DNA of 64,000 nt from assembly GCA_949300025.1 (NCBI GenBank), contig CASGCS010000003.1, positions 25,175 through 89,174 on the forward strand, in the 5' to 3' direction. Every line of letters begins with the position of its first letter. The stretch's first letter is position 1. Positions 1 to 7,945 of the stretch are shown one piece after another. Below the pieces are notes generated by a model. That model had not been told where the DNA came from and made no database searches. It was given only the letters and a program-made list of their open reading frames with translations. Made by a program: the position numbers and the translations under genes. The DNA is from an uncultured bacterium. GTDB lineage: Bacteria > Bacteroidota > Bacteroidia > Bacteroidales > UBA932.

Positions 1-72
1 AAGAACAGGCTAAGCATGTAGAAAGCTCTGCAGTGGTTCGTTTGGACGGCGGTTCGAGTCCGCCCATCTCCA
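1..72 (+). ncRNA. ssrA: tmRNA (ssrA), 3' end only
   Basis: The window opens inside a tmRNA. The conserved 3' domain is visible: the CTAAGCATGTAGA stretch at about 10-22, then a T-arm with stem GGCGG, loop TTCGAGT and stem CCGCC (50-64). The acceptor 3' strand CATCTCC follows (65-71), with A72 as discriminator. The next bases are CAA, so the terminal CCA is not encoded as such and would be added after transcription, as is usual in this phylum. The 5' part and the tag-peptide reading frame lie outside the window, so the tag cannot be read. Confidence 0.9.
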
Positions 73-78
73 CAATAA

Positions 79-269
79 ACGGTCGCACTCGCGACCTTTT
101 TTATTGTGGAGATACACTCCCTTTAAACCCCCGCTGTCATTGCCAGCACCCCATCGGGGTAATACGCGACATCCGTCGCGGGCCTTACGGCCTTATTAAC
201 GGTCGCACTCGCGACCTTTTTTATTGTGGAGATACACTCCCTTTAAACCCCCGCTGCCATTGCCAGCAC
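79..269. repeat. Direct repeat of about 70 bp (79-149 and 199-269)
   Basis: The terminator hairpin and the roughly 50 bases after it occur twice at an offset of exactly 120 bp, with one difference in the shared core (T137 versus C257). The bases between the copies form three small perfect hairpins in a row: ACCCC/GGGGT at 148-160, CGCGAC/GTCGCG at 165-180 and GGCC/GGCC at 181-192. No gene is seen in this stretch. It is a structured intergenic module lying between tmRNA and the convergent gene that ends at 269. Confidence 0.85.
81..102 (+). terminator. Intrinsic terminator of tmRNA
   Basis: A 6-bp GC stem GGTCGC/GCGACC with an ACTC loop (81-96) is followed by six T. An outer inverted repeat (66-79 with 100-113, 14 bp perfect) includes the tmRNA acceptor strand, so a read-through RNA would form a much longer hairpin that sequesters the tmRNA 3' end. 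Confidence 0.85.
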
Positions 270-2377
270 TATTCCATCTCCACATCGACCTTTACCGAAT
301 GCAAGGCATCCAGTTCCTCTTTTTTAGGATAGGCTATCCTTGCATGGTAAATCTCCCCCAAATGTTTTTTAAAGACATCCTTGATTATGTTTATCTCCTT
401 GATGGAAATGTCTGCAAGAGCCAGTTGCGAATCAGATATACGCTGGCTGAGTATATTGTCCACCAGATCTGAAATGCTCTCCTTTGAGTAATCTTTCAGC
501 GATCTTGAAGCCGCCTCCACCGCATCCGCCATCATGACCACCACCTGCTCCTTTGTAGTGGGCAGCGTTCCCTTATATGTGAATTTGTCTTTCTGGGATG
601 AGTCGCCTCCGTTGTTGCAGTACCTGTTATAGAAATAGAGTGTCTGCGACTGTCCGTGATGCGACGTTATGAAATCTATGACCATCTGCGGCAAATGGTA
701 TTTTCTTGCCAGTTCCGCACCGTCGGGCACATGCTTGATTATAAGTTGCGCACTCTCCATGGGAGAGAGAGAGGCATGGTAGTGGATTCCCGGGGCTTCG
801 TTCTCTACAAAACATTGCGGATTGTTCAATTTTCCTACATCGTGATAGAGCGCGCCGACCTTTACCAGAGTTGCATTTCCGTTGATTGCGGCCACGGCCC
901 TTTCAGCCATATTCGCAACCTGGAGCGAATGCTGGAAAGTCCCGGGAGCCTTTTTCGCCAGCTCCTGTAGCAAAGGATTGTTGGTGTCGGAAAGATCCCT
1001 CAACGTAGAGATGGAAACCAGCATGAATATCTTTTCCAGAAGATATACCAGCGGATATGTGGCAACTATCAAAAGTGCGTTCAGCAGAAGATAAAGGGCC
1101 GTTATGTCGAACCCGTCTATTCCTTCAGATTCGATAAGCCTGAAAGCCACTTCGACTGCAACCATCGCAATATAAATCATCAGAGCATTCATGAACTGCA
1201 GCCACCCTCTGTTAAGGAATTTGAAGGAGACTATTGCTATCCATCCCGCAAACAGATTGAGCCAAAATAATTTCAGACCATTTTCATCTATGATGAGCAA
1301 CGGCAGGAGCATCAGTGTGTAGATGGGAAAGATAATTTTCGACCTGAAAAATGCCATCATATAGAGTGCAAATACCGAATATGGTATGAAAAACATATAG
1401 ACAGATGACACGTTGTGTACGACAGAAGTAACCGCAAAGGAGAAAACTATCAGAAAAAGTATGAAATACAACTCGTTCAGCCGTTCGAAAAGCGACATGT
1501 CTATAAGGTATACCGCTATGTAGAGCGCCATGAAAATTGCCAGCAGGAAGAGCGCATGCGCCAGAACCAGCTCCCACCTGCTGCCCGAATAGCCCATGCT
1601 GGAGAGATATTCCGCCTTGTAGGAATCAAGTATCTGCTCTATTTCCGCAGTGACAATCTCGCCGTTGGAGACTATCAGCTGGCCCGTGTAAATCATCCCT
1701 TTTGTAGGCGAGATAAAATCTACCGCATCTTTGTGAAGCCTGTCGGTAGTTACTTTGTCATAAAAGAGGTTTGGCTCTATAATGCTCCCTATGTAGAGTC
1801 TCTGCAAAAGAGAATCTGCATTCATGTCAGGGAAAACGGCACGGAGGCTCGACTCTATGTATCTGTAAGCCTTGGACTGATCGTAGACATACGATTCCAA
1901 AAGTTCTGAATTGCTGTCGGGGCGCTGCAAAAAGATAAGATTAGTCCCGCCTGCTGCAACTGATGTGTCGTTTTCAGCCATGGACCTTACTGGCATCACG
2001 CCCTTCTGGTATATCTGCTTTATATCCTCATTGATTACGGAAAGTACGCTATCTTCCAGACTGTTGCGTACGGCAATCATGGAAAGCCTGTGCAGGACCC
2101 TGTTTACGACAGACTCGTCATAAGTATAATATGGAATGACCTTTGAGGCCACCATGTCTCTTTCCGATGTAAGTTCCGCCTGGGTCTTCAGCAGAGGAAA
2201 ATCCATTGGTGCGATAAGAGTCTCATAAAGCCAGGCTCTTCCGCGCTGGTAATCGTATTTGAACTTTCCCTCGTTCGGAAAGATGAACATCATTATTGCA
2301 AAAGCGATGACAAGTCCCAGGCATACGGCCTTGCTTGTCAATATTTTCTTAGTTTTCAGAAGTTCTTGTTTCTCCAT
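269..2377 (-). CDS. pgpH: Seven-transmembrane HD-domain phosphodiesterase (PgpH/YqfF family)
   Basis: The product is a membrane-anchored HD hydrolase of about 702 residues. It has one N-terminal membrane helix, an extracytoplasmic region of about 250 residues (7TMR-HDED type), a block of about seven hydrophobic helices in the middle, and a C-terminal cytoplasmic HD domain. The HD signature is visible as FQHSLQVAN followed by YHDVGKLNNP, with further histidines in HYHASLSP and SHHGQ. Characterised members (Listeria PgpH) hydrolyse cyclic di-AMP to pApA; that activity is inferred here by family. The start at 2377 is preferred over an upstream TTG because a TATTTTTG promoter box ends only 4 bases before this ATG. 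It sits directly downstream of the SMR exporter gene on the same strand. Confidence 0.85.
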   Translation of the reverse strand: MEKQELLKTKKILTSKAVCLGLVIAFAIMMFIFPNEGKFKYDYQRGRAWLYETLIAPMDFPLLKTQAELTSERDMVASKVIPYYTYDESVVNRVLHRLSMIAVRNSLEDSVLSVINEDIKQIYQKGVMPVRSMAENDTSVAAGGTNLIFLQRPDSNSELLESYVYDQSKAYRYIESSLRAVFPDMNADSLLQRLYIGSIIEPNLFYDKVTTDRLHKDAVDFISPTKGMIYTGQLIVSNGEIVTAEIEQILDSYKAEYLSSMGYSGSRWELVLAHALFLLAIFMALYIAVYLIDMSLFERLNELYFILFLIVFSFAVTSVVHNVSSVYMFFIPYSVFALYMMAFFRSKIIFPIYTLMLLPLLIIDENGLKLFWLNLFAGWIAIVSFKFLNRGWLQFMNALMIYIAMVAVEVAFRLIESEGIDGFDITALYLLLNALLIVATYPLVYLLEKIFMLVSISTLRDLSDTNNPLLQELAKKAPGTFQHSLQVANMAERAVAAINGNATLVKVGALYHDVGKLNNPQCFVENEAPGIHYHASLSPMESAQLIIKHVPDGAELARKYHLPQMVIDFITSHHGQSQTLYFYNRYCNNGGDSSQKDKFTYKGTLPTTKEQVVVMMADAVEAASRSLKDYSKESISDLVDNILSQRISDSQLALADISIKEINIIKDVFKKHLGEIYHARIAYPKKEELDALHSVKVDVEME

Positions 2378-2381
2378 AGCG

Positions 2382-2389
2382 CAAAAATA
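2382..2389 (-). promoter_or_regulatory. -7 box TATTTTTG of the HD phosphodiesterase gene
   Basis: A perfect TAnnTTTG box on the minus strand ends 4 bases before the ATG at 2377. With the usual spacing of this phylum's promoters, transcription would begin at or next to the A of the start codon, which implies a leaderless mRNA. Confidence 0.6.
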
Positions 2390-2400
2390 GGAACTATTTG

Positions 2401-2721
2401 TCAAACCATTTTAAGACCTGCGACGGAAATTATAAGCATGACAATAAAAAAGATTCTTGCAAACGAGACCGGTTCGTGAAAAAAGAAAATGCCGAGCAGC
2501 ACTGTCCCTACGGCTCCTATGCCCGTCCATACAGGATAAGCCGTGCTTATGGGCAGGGTCTGGACAGCCTTTGCCAGCAGCACCATACTGATTATAAGAC
2601 ACACGACAAATCCTGCCCCCCACAAATAATATTCACTTCCGCTGCACTCCTTCATCTTGCCCAGACAAAAGGCGAATCCGGATTCAAAACAGCCTGCGAC
2701 AATCAGAATCACCCAGTTCAT
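2401..2721 (-). CDS. sugE: SMR-family exporter, guanidinium (Gdx/SugE) subtype
   Basis: This is a 106-residue protein with four hydrophobic helices, the standard size of small multidrug resistance proteins. The essential glutamate is at position 13 (VAGCFESGF). The stretch AYPVWTGIGAVGTVLLGIFF is typical of the Gdx/SugE branch rather than the EmrE branch. Characterised Gdx proteins export guanidinium in exchange for protons as dual-topology dimers. A TATTTTTG box lies 30 bases upstream. No guanidine riboswitch is apparent in the short leader. Only one SMR gene is present here, which fits a self-associating homodimer. Substrate is assigned from family motifs only. Confidence 0.85.
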   Translation of the reverse strand: MNWVILIVAGCFESGFAFCLGKMKECSGSEYYLWGAGFVVCLIISMVLLAKAVQTLPISTAYPVWTGIGAVGTVLLGIFFFHEPVSFARIFFIVMLIISVAGLKMV

Positions 2722-2751
2722 AATTTAATTTCCGACAGTTTTAAAAATAGA

Positions 2752-2759
2752 CAAAAATA
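2752..2759 (-). promoter_or_regulatory. -7 box TATTTTTG of the SMR exporter gene
   Basis: A perfect TAnnTTTG element on the minus strand sits 30 bases before the ATG at 2721, in a short divergent intergenic region shared with the esterase promoter (2772-2779). Confidence 0.6.
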
Positions 2760-2771
2760 GGAGAAAAATAC

Positions 2772-2779
2772 TAATTTTG
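2772..2779 (+). promoter_or_regulatory. -7 box TAATTTTG of the esterase gene
   Basis: A perfect TAnnTTTG element lies 11 bases before the ATG at 2791, back to back with the promoter of the SMR exporter. Confidence 0.55.
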
Positions 2780-2790
2780 CAGATAAAACA

Positions 2791-3642
2791 ATGATAATTA
2801 TGAGACACGCTTCATTCGGCAGACTGCTTGCAGTTCTGACAATTTCCACGGTACTCTTTTCATACGAGGGCCACGCCAGAGAATTGATAGTCATAGAATC
2901 TGAAAATCTGAAATGTAATGATTCGGTATTGGTGTTCACACCAAGAGCCGAAAACGGGCTTGAGATTGAACCAGTTGCAAACCTTTTTCTGCTTCATGGC
3001 TGGGGAGGGTGCTACAGCAACTGGAGCGACAAGCATGACCTGCAGCAGATAAGCGACAGGACAGGTTTCAGAATAATCTGTCCGGACGGTTTCTACAACA
3101 GTTGGTATCTGAACAACAGCGACTCGTCACAGATGCAATGGCGCGACTTTTTCCACAAAGAACTTTACCCGCTGATGCAGGAAAAGTATGACATAAGGCC
3201 GGAAAGCACATTTATAACAGGACTCAGCATGGGAGGACACGGAGCGGTCAACATATTCATAGACAATCCAGACAAATTCAGGGCATGCGGCAGCATGAGC
3301 GGCGTGCTGAATCTCCAGCTTACAAGCCTGAAAGACAAGGAAGTTAAAAAGATTGTAGGAGACAAGACAGAGCGATACGACAGTGAAAGCGCGGTTGTCA
3401 GAATAGCTTCGGTTGCGGAAAAACTGAAAAAGGAAAACAAGCCCATTATAGTGACCTGCGGATACGGTGATGTCTACTCCATTTGTTCGGAAGAATTTTC
3501 AGACAAGTGCAGGGAACTGTCGGTACCCCATATTCTGATGCTTTCTCCAGGAGTCCATTCATGGGCATACTGGGGCTTTGCACTTGAAGAGCACCTATTT
3601 CTGTTCAGCAAGATATTGAAAGGCGAAAATCTCGGATATTAA
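2791..3642 (+). CDS. Secreted alpha/beta-hydrolase esterase (esterase D / EstA-like)
   Basis: A 283-residue protein with an N-terminal signal sequence followed by an alpha/beta-hydrolase fold. It shows the oxyanion-side motif LLHGWGGCYSNW, the nucleophile elbow GLSMGGHG and a late histidine in SPGVHSWAYWG. The arrangement resembles S-formylglutathione hydrolase, tributyrin esterase and feruloyl or acetyl esterase families, so an exported carboxylesterase is likely; the real substrate is unknown. Its TAA stop overlaps the stop codon of the convergent DUF3108 gene within the shared bases TTAA (3639-3642). A second in-frame ATG at 2800 could also serve as the start. Confidence 0.8.
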   Translation: MIIMRHASFGRLLAVLTISTVLFSYEGHARELIVIESENLKCNDSVLVFTPRAENGLEIEPVANLFLLHGWGGCYSNWSDKHDLQQISDRTGFRIICPDGFYNSWYLNNSDSSQMQWRDFFHKELYPLMQEKYDIRPESTFITGLSMGGHGAVNIFIDNPDKFRACGSMSGVLNLQLTSLKDKEVKKIVGDKTERYDSESAVVRIASVAEKLKKENKPIIVTCGYGDVYSICSEEFSDKCRELSVPHILMLSPGVHSWAYWGFALEEHLFLFSKILKGENLGY

Positions 3643-4310
3643 GCCACGCCGAGGAGAGCGATATCTATTTTCATCAGGCCTTCCATGCTGCTTACGCTGA
3701 AACGCAAAGGGCCGAGTCCTCTTTTATACCATATTGTAAAATAGAGTTTCTGAGGAGAGTTGAGCAGGCTGATCTCAGATTCATTTGTAACCTTCATGGC
3801 ATTGAACTTTCCGTATGGAACTTCTACAGGCTCTGAAGGATGAACAACAATCTCCCCGAGGTTGACATCCATTGTCACAGCCATGTTGTCCATCATTCCC
3901 TGAAGCTTTACAGACGAGCCTTTGTATCTCTCTCCGGGTTCGGTTATTTTGGGAAACATAACCTCGCCTCCCGTTCCAACCTGCTTGAGAGCTGAAAGGT
4001 TTGGCATAAGGAAAGCCATTATGTCTTTTGTATTTACAATATATAAATCTGCACTGTCTCTGTAAGTTACAGATGAAACGGAATACTTTTCCAAAAAGAG
4101 GGAGTCTGTATGGAATGTAATGTCACACACAATCTTGCCATCTTCTTCTCTTGAAACCATAACCACATAAAATTCACCGTTCCCCATTGGCGAGGTATAT
4201 TCCACTTCATAAAAGAGTTTTTTCCCCATGGACGGCGCGAAAAACTCCAACTGCGCCCGGAGAGGGAGAGCGGCGATTGCCATAAACAGAAATGCCAAAA
4301 TCCTTTTCAT
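3639..4310 (-). CDS. DUF3108-type secreted protein
   Basis: A protein of about 223 residues beginning with a signal peptide (MKRILAFLFMAIAALPLRAQ). The mature part is beta-rich and contains features of DUF3108 proteins, such as LFYEVEYTSPMGNGEFYV near the start and a late VPYGKFNAMKVTNESE segment ending in a YKRGLGPLRFS motif. These proteins are periplasmic or outer-membrane associated and of unknown function. The ATG at 4310 was chosen over one further upstream because it begins the signal peptide and lies 4 bases after the upstream gene's stop codon, which suggests co-transcription with the DUF2461 gene. Confidence 0.75.
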   Translation of the reverse strand: MKRILAFLFMAIAALPLRAQLEFFAPSMGKKLFYEVEYTSPMGNGEFYVVMVSREEDGKIVCDITFHTDSLFLEKYSVSSVTYRDSADLYIVNTKDIMAFLMPNLSALKQVGTGGEVMFPKITEPGERYKGSSVKLQGMMDNMAVTMDVNLGEIVVHPSEPVEVPYGKFNAMKVTNESEISLLNSPQKLYFTIWYKRGLGPLRFSVSSMEGLMKIDIALLGVA

Positions 4311-4314
4311 AACG

Positions 4315-5013
4315 TCAATACTCCTCCAGTGCATAATCTACAGCCATGTTTATCAACTTATTATACCTACAGCAACTTTTAAAGCGCTCATTCACATACT
4401 CCAACAGCCTGTCATTGCCACCGAACAGAAACTTCTCCCCTATCGGCATAAAGAGTCCGAACTCTTTCTGCCTGATCAGTTCGTTCCACTCCTGCCTGAT
4501 GTCGTTGAAACCCTGAGGCAGTTTTTTCAACACATCGCCGTCCAGTTTAAAACCTTTTGCCATAGCCACGGCGTCGAGAAATGTATCTCCGTTCACATAT
4601 ATCTCGTCCCGTATGCTTTTTACGATTTTCGGGTCGGGGCGGTAAAGCCCTGCGGCCAAAAGCGAACCGCCGAGAAAGCCATTGTCATCTTTCCAGACCG
4701 GCTCTATATGAAAATAGTAGCCTGCATACTGCGATTTTTTGCCGCCTTTGCAGATATAGGCTCCCATATGAGTTTTATAGGGCGATTTGTCCTTTGAAAA
4801 ACGTATGTCCCTGTATATCCTGTATGTGCAATCCTTCAATGCAAGGGCAGAATCGCTTATGTCGCTGTCCCACTGCCCGATTTCTTTTATCAGAGCTGCC
4901 GCAAAATCGTTGAATACAGCCTGAACATGCAAATATTCAGCCTTATGTGCGTTGAACCATTCCCTGTTGTTATTCTCTTTCAGTCTGTACAGAAAATCAT
5001 ATACGCGTTTCAT
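4315..5013 (-). CDS. DUF2461 family protein
   Basis: A 232-residue cytoplasmic protein. It carries the family hallmarks: an opening FLYRLKENNNREWFNAHKAEY, a central RIYRDIRFSKDKSPYKTHMGAY, and a GGSLLAAGLYRPDP segment near the middle. DUF2461 (TIGR02453) proteins are widespread and uncharacterised. It is the first gene of a two-gene minus-strand unit with the DUF3108 gene and is divergent from the steroid-reductase cluster starting at 5089. No function is assigned. Confidence 0.85.
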   Translation of the reverse strand: MKRVYDFLYRLKENNNREWFNAHKAEYLHVQAVFNDFAAALIKEIGQWDSDISDSALALKDCTYRIYRDIRFSKDKSPYKTHMGAYICKGGKKSQYAGYYFHIEPVWKDDNGFLGGSLLAAGLYRPDPKIVKSIRDEIYVNGDTFLDAVAMAKGFKLDGDVLKKLPQGFNDIRQEWNELIRQKEFGLFMPIGEKFLFGGNDRLLEYVNERFKSCCRYNKLINMAVDYALEEY

Positions 5014-5088
5014 TTTTGCTCCATTTATTCTTTCAAACGATGGCCAAAATTACAAATAAATTGTATTTTTACGGATTGTTTTTGAAAA

Positions 5089-5853
5089 ATGAGCGGTTTT
5101 AACATATTCCTTGCAATAATGGCCGGCATAGCGGTAATCGTATTCTTCACGCTATACCATATAACGGCCGGATACGGCAAATTCGTCACGGGAAAGTGGG
5201 GAATCACCATCAACAATAAACTGGGATGGATATTGATGGAATCTCCGGTATTCATACTCATGACCATACTCTGGATATGCAGCGACAGGGCTCTCCAGCC
5301 TGCCATACTTGTAATTTTCATACTTTTCCAACTGCACTACTTCCAGCGTTCATTTATCTTTCCCCTGATTTTAAAGGGAAAAAGCAGAATGCCTGTAACG
5401 ATAGTGGCAATGGGAGCCCTTTTCAACATGCTCAATGCAGCAATGCAGGGAGGCTGGCTCTTCTATATTTCAGAACCCGACAGGTATGGCGTACAGTGGC
5501 TCTGCACGCCGCAATTTATCTGCGGAACAATAATATTTCTCGCCGGGATGGCCATAAACATCCATTCCGACAGCGTCATAAGGCATCTCAGAAAAGATCC
5601 GGCCGATACCGGACATTATCTTCCCGCCAAGGGGCTGTACAGGTATGTGACCTCTGCGAACTACTTTGGGGAATTCATGGAGTGGTGCGGATTCGCACTG
5701 CTGACATGGAGTTGGGCAGGCGCGGTCTTTGCACTCTGGACCTTTGCCAACCTCGTCCCGCGCAGCGACACCATATATAAAAGATATAAAACCGAATTCA
5801 AGGAGCAGATGCAGAATAAAAAACTCAAACGCATCTTCCCGTACATATATTGA
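5089..5853 (+). CDS. Steroid 5-alpha-reductase (SRD5A family), integral membrane
   Basis: A 254-residue polytopic membrane protein with the full signature of 3-oxo-5-alpha-steroid 4-dehydrogenases, which reduce the delta-4 double bond of 3-oxo-delta-4 steroids with NADPH. The segment GMAINIHSDSVIRHLRK (153-169), followed by DTGHYLP, and then YVTSANYFGEFMEWCGFAL (186-204), match human SRD5A1/2 closely, as recalled. E51 in the MESP motif and Y84 in HYFQR appear to correspond to the substrate-carbonyl pair (E57 and Y91 of SRD5A2). The length equals the human enzymes, so it is not merely a DUF1295 relative. It leads a five-gene block, with its TGA stop 2 bases before the next ATG. Substrate (bile acid or steroid hormone) is inferred. 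Confidence 0.9.
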   Translation: MSGFNIFLAIMAGIAVIVFFTLYHITAGYGKFVTGKWGITINNKLGWILMESPVFILMTILWICSDRALQPAILVIFILFQLHYFQRSFIFPLILKGKSRMPVTIVAMGALFNMLNAAMQGGWLFYISEPDRYGVQWLCTPQFICGTIIFLAGMAINIHSDSVIRHLRKDPADTGHYLPAKGLYRYVTSANYFGEFMEWCGFALLTWSWAGAVFALWTFANLVPRSDTIYKRYKTEFKEQMQNKKLKRIFPYIY

Positions 5854-5855
5854 CC

Positions 5856-7088
5856 ATGGAATCAAAACTTTTCACACCGGGCAAGATAGGCCCGCTTACC
5901 ATAAGGAACAGGACAATACGCTCTGCTGCGTTTGAAAACATGGCGTACGGAAACAGCCCTTCCGAAACGCTCTTCAAATACCATACGAGTGTTGCTGCCG
6001 GAGGAGTGGGAATGACAACCGTTGCATACGCTTCCGTAACGCAAAGCGGACTTTCGTTTGCAAACCAGCTATGGCTCAGGCCCGAGATTATACCGGAATT
6101 GAGAAGACTCACGGATGCAATCCATAAAGAGGGAGCGGCAGCCTCAATCCAGATAGGCCACTGCGGCAACATGAGCCACAGAGGCATAACCAAGTGTACC
6201 CCCGTATCTGCCTCCACCGGATTCAACCTCTACTCCCCCACTTTCCACAGAGGACTTACTGAACCGGAAATTCTGGAGATGGCCAAAGAGTTCGGCAACG
6301 GGGTAAGGCTTGCAAGGGAGGCCGGATTCGACTGTGTGGAGGTGCATGCCGGCCACGGCTATCTGATAAGCCAGTTCCTTTCGCCGTACACAAACAGAAG
6401 GAAAGACAGATATGGCGGCCCCCTTGAAAACAGGATGAATTTCATGCGGCTCTGCATGGAGCAGGTCATGGAAGCCGCCGGGGACGACATGGCAGTCGTG
6501 GCAAAGACCAACATGAGCGACGGGTTCAAGGGAGGCAACGGTATAGAAGAAGGGCTTGTCATTGCCAAAGAACTTAAAAAGTGTGGAGTCCACGGGCTGG
6601 TGCTCAGCGGAGGCTTTGTAAGCAAGGCTCCGATGTATGTAATGAGAGGGGCGATGCCTATAAAAACGCTGACTCACTATATGACCACCTGGTGGCTGAA
6701 GTATGGAGTGAAGATGGTGGGAAAATATATGATTCCTACTGTTCCGTTCAAGGAGGCCTACTTTCTGGAAGATGCACTCAAGTTCAGGGAGGCGATTCCC
6801 GACCTGCCGTTAATCTATGTCGGAGGGCTTGTTGCAAGAGATAAGATAGATATGGTGCTCGACAGCGGCTTCGAATTCGTGCAGATGGGCAGGGCGCTTC
6901 TCAACGACCCCTCTTTTGTGAACAAACTGAAAAACGGCGAGTGCGAAAGATGCAACTGCGGCCACTCCAACTACTGCATAGGCCGCATGTACACCGTTGA
7001 AATGGCTTGCCACAGAAATCTGACTGAAAAGCTGCCACGCAGATTGGAAAAGGAGATTGACAGACTTGAAAAAAGGTGGAATAGATAA
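5856..7088 (+). CDS. Old-yellow-enzyme-type NADH:flavin oxidoreductase (candidate steroid 4-ene reductase, BaiCD/5BR-like)
   Basis: A 410-residue flavin-dependent TIM-barrel enzyme. It begins with LFTPGKIGPLTIRNR. The active-site region EVHAGHGYLISQFLSP places H164 and H167 as the substrate-carbonyl pair. TNRRKDRYGG, YVGGL and GRALLNDP are the usual FMN-binding landmarks. A cysteine cluster (C363, C366, C368, C374) follows the barrel, as in iron-sulfur members such as BaiCD, BaiH and 2,4-dienoyl-CoA reductase, but the C-terminal FAD/NAD(P)H domain of those proteins (about 640-680 residues) is absent. In gut Bacteroidales such a gene next to a 5-alpha-reductase has been linked to 5-beta reduction of 3-oxo bile acids. 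The ATG at 5856 is preferred over an in-frame TTG at 5850. Confidence 0.8.
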   Translation: MESKLFTPGKIGPLTIRNRTIRSAAFENMAYGNSPSETLFKYHTSVAAGGVGMTTVAYASVTQSGLSFANQLWLRPEIIPELRRLTDAIHKEGAAASIQIGHCGNMSHRGITKCTPVSASTGFNLYSPTFHRGLTEPEILEMAKEFGNGVRLAREAGFDCVEVHAGHGYLISQFLSPYTNRRKDRYGGPLENRMNFMRLCMEQVMEAAGDDMAVVAKTNMSDGFKGGNGIEEGLVIAKELKKCGVHGLVLSGGFVSKAPMYVMRGAMPIKTLTHYMTTWWLKYGVKMVGKYMIPTVPFKEAYFLEDALKFREAIPDLPLIYVGGLVARDKIDMVLDSGFEFVQMGRALLNDPSFVNKLKNGECERCNCGHSNYCIGRMYTVEMACHRNLTEKLPRRLEKEIDRLEKRWNR

Positions 7089-7089
7089 C

Positions 7090-7938
7090 ATGGATCTCAA
7101 GAGAGGGAAAATGGCTGTCGCACTCGTTACCGGAGCAAGTTCCGGCATAGGATTCCATTATGCCCAGGAACTTTCCAAAAGAGGATACAGCGTGCTTATG
7201 GTAAGCAACCAGAAAAAAGAGCTCTCCGAGAAGGCCATGGTAATATCCCAGAATACCGGTGCGATTTATCTTGAGCCCGATGCTTTAGGAAACTTCACGG
7301 GAAATGAGAAGTGGGTTTCAACGCATTGTGCAGACCTCTCCAGGCAAGAGGCGGCTCAAGAACTCTTCGATTTCTGCAACAGTGAGGGGCTGGATGTGGA
7401 GATATTGGTAAACAATGCGGGCATCTTTATTTTCAACGACATTGCAGATTGCAGCCCGCAACGTATAGACCTGATTCTCAAGTTGCATGTCTATACGGCC
7501 ACCATGCTCTGCAGGCTGTTCGGTGAAAAGATGGCCGAAAGAGGCCACGGCTATATCCTCAACATGTCATCCCTTGCCGCACACACACCCTTTCCCGGAA
7601 TTTCACTCTACTCTGCAACGAAAAGCTATCTCAGGAACATGAGCATGGCCCTGAGGCTGGAACTTAAGGAAAAAGGGGTCAATGTACTCACAGTTTCACC
7701 CGGGGCCGTGGCCACAGACCTCTATTCCCTGCCGCGAAACCTGCAGAGGCTGGGCGTAAGGATAAAAGTCATATACAGGCCGGAAAAACTTGCCCAAAAG
7801 GCTTTAGAAAAACTCTTCAAGGGAAGGAGAGAATTTGTTCCGGGCTTTGTAAACCGTTTTTTCAAACCGTTATACGCTCTTCTTCCGGAAAGCGTAAGGC
7901 TGTGGATGAGAAAAAAGACCGCATCGTTCAAAAAATAG
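7090..7938 (+). CDS. Short-chain dehydrogenase/reductase (candidate hydroxysteroid dehydrogenase)
   Basis: A 282-residue classical SDR. It has the cofactor motif TGASSGIG (14-21), NNAG (108-111), active-site serine in NMSSLAA (160-161) and Y174-xxx-K178 in YSATK. The dinucleotide-loop and C-terminal hydrophobic tail (FFKPLYALLPESVRLW) resemble 17-beta-HSD type 3/12-like SDRs, which often act on steroids or acyl chains at membranes. It starts one base after the stop of the flavin reductase gene, so translation is probably coupled. Within this cluster it is a candidate 3-oxo reductase or 3-beta-hydroxysteroid dehydrogenase; position specificity cannot be told from sequence alone. Confidence 0.8.
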   Translation: MDLKRGKMAVALVTGASSGIGFHYAQELSKRGYSVLMVSNQKKELSEKAMVISQNTGAIYLEPDALGNFTGNEKWVSTHCADLSRQEAAQELFDFCNSEGLDVEILVNNAGIFIFNDIADCSPQRIDLILKLHVYTATMLCRLFGEKMAERGHGYILNMSSLAAHTPFPGISLYSATKSYLRNMSMALRLELKEKGVNVLTVSPGAVATDLYSLPRNLQRLGVRIKVIYRPEKLAQKALEKLFKGRREFVPGFVNRFFKPLYALLPESVRLWMRKKTASFKK

Positions 7939-7945
7939 AGGTATC

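Noticed and set aside
33..332. Open frames with a repeated peptide over the region after tmRNA
   Set aside because: They are created by the duplicated terminator module and run through the tmRNA and hairpins; not protein-coding.
2722..2790. Guanidine riboswitch before the Gdx-type exporter
   Set aside because: The leader is only about 20-30 bases after the promoter box and has none of the conserved guanidine-I, -II or -III elements.
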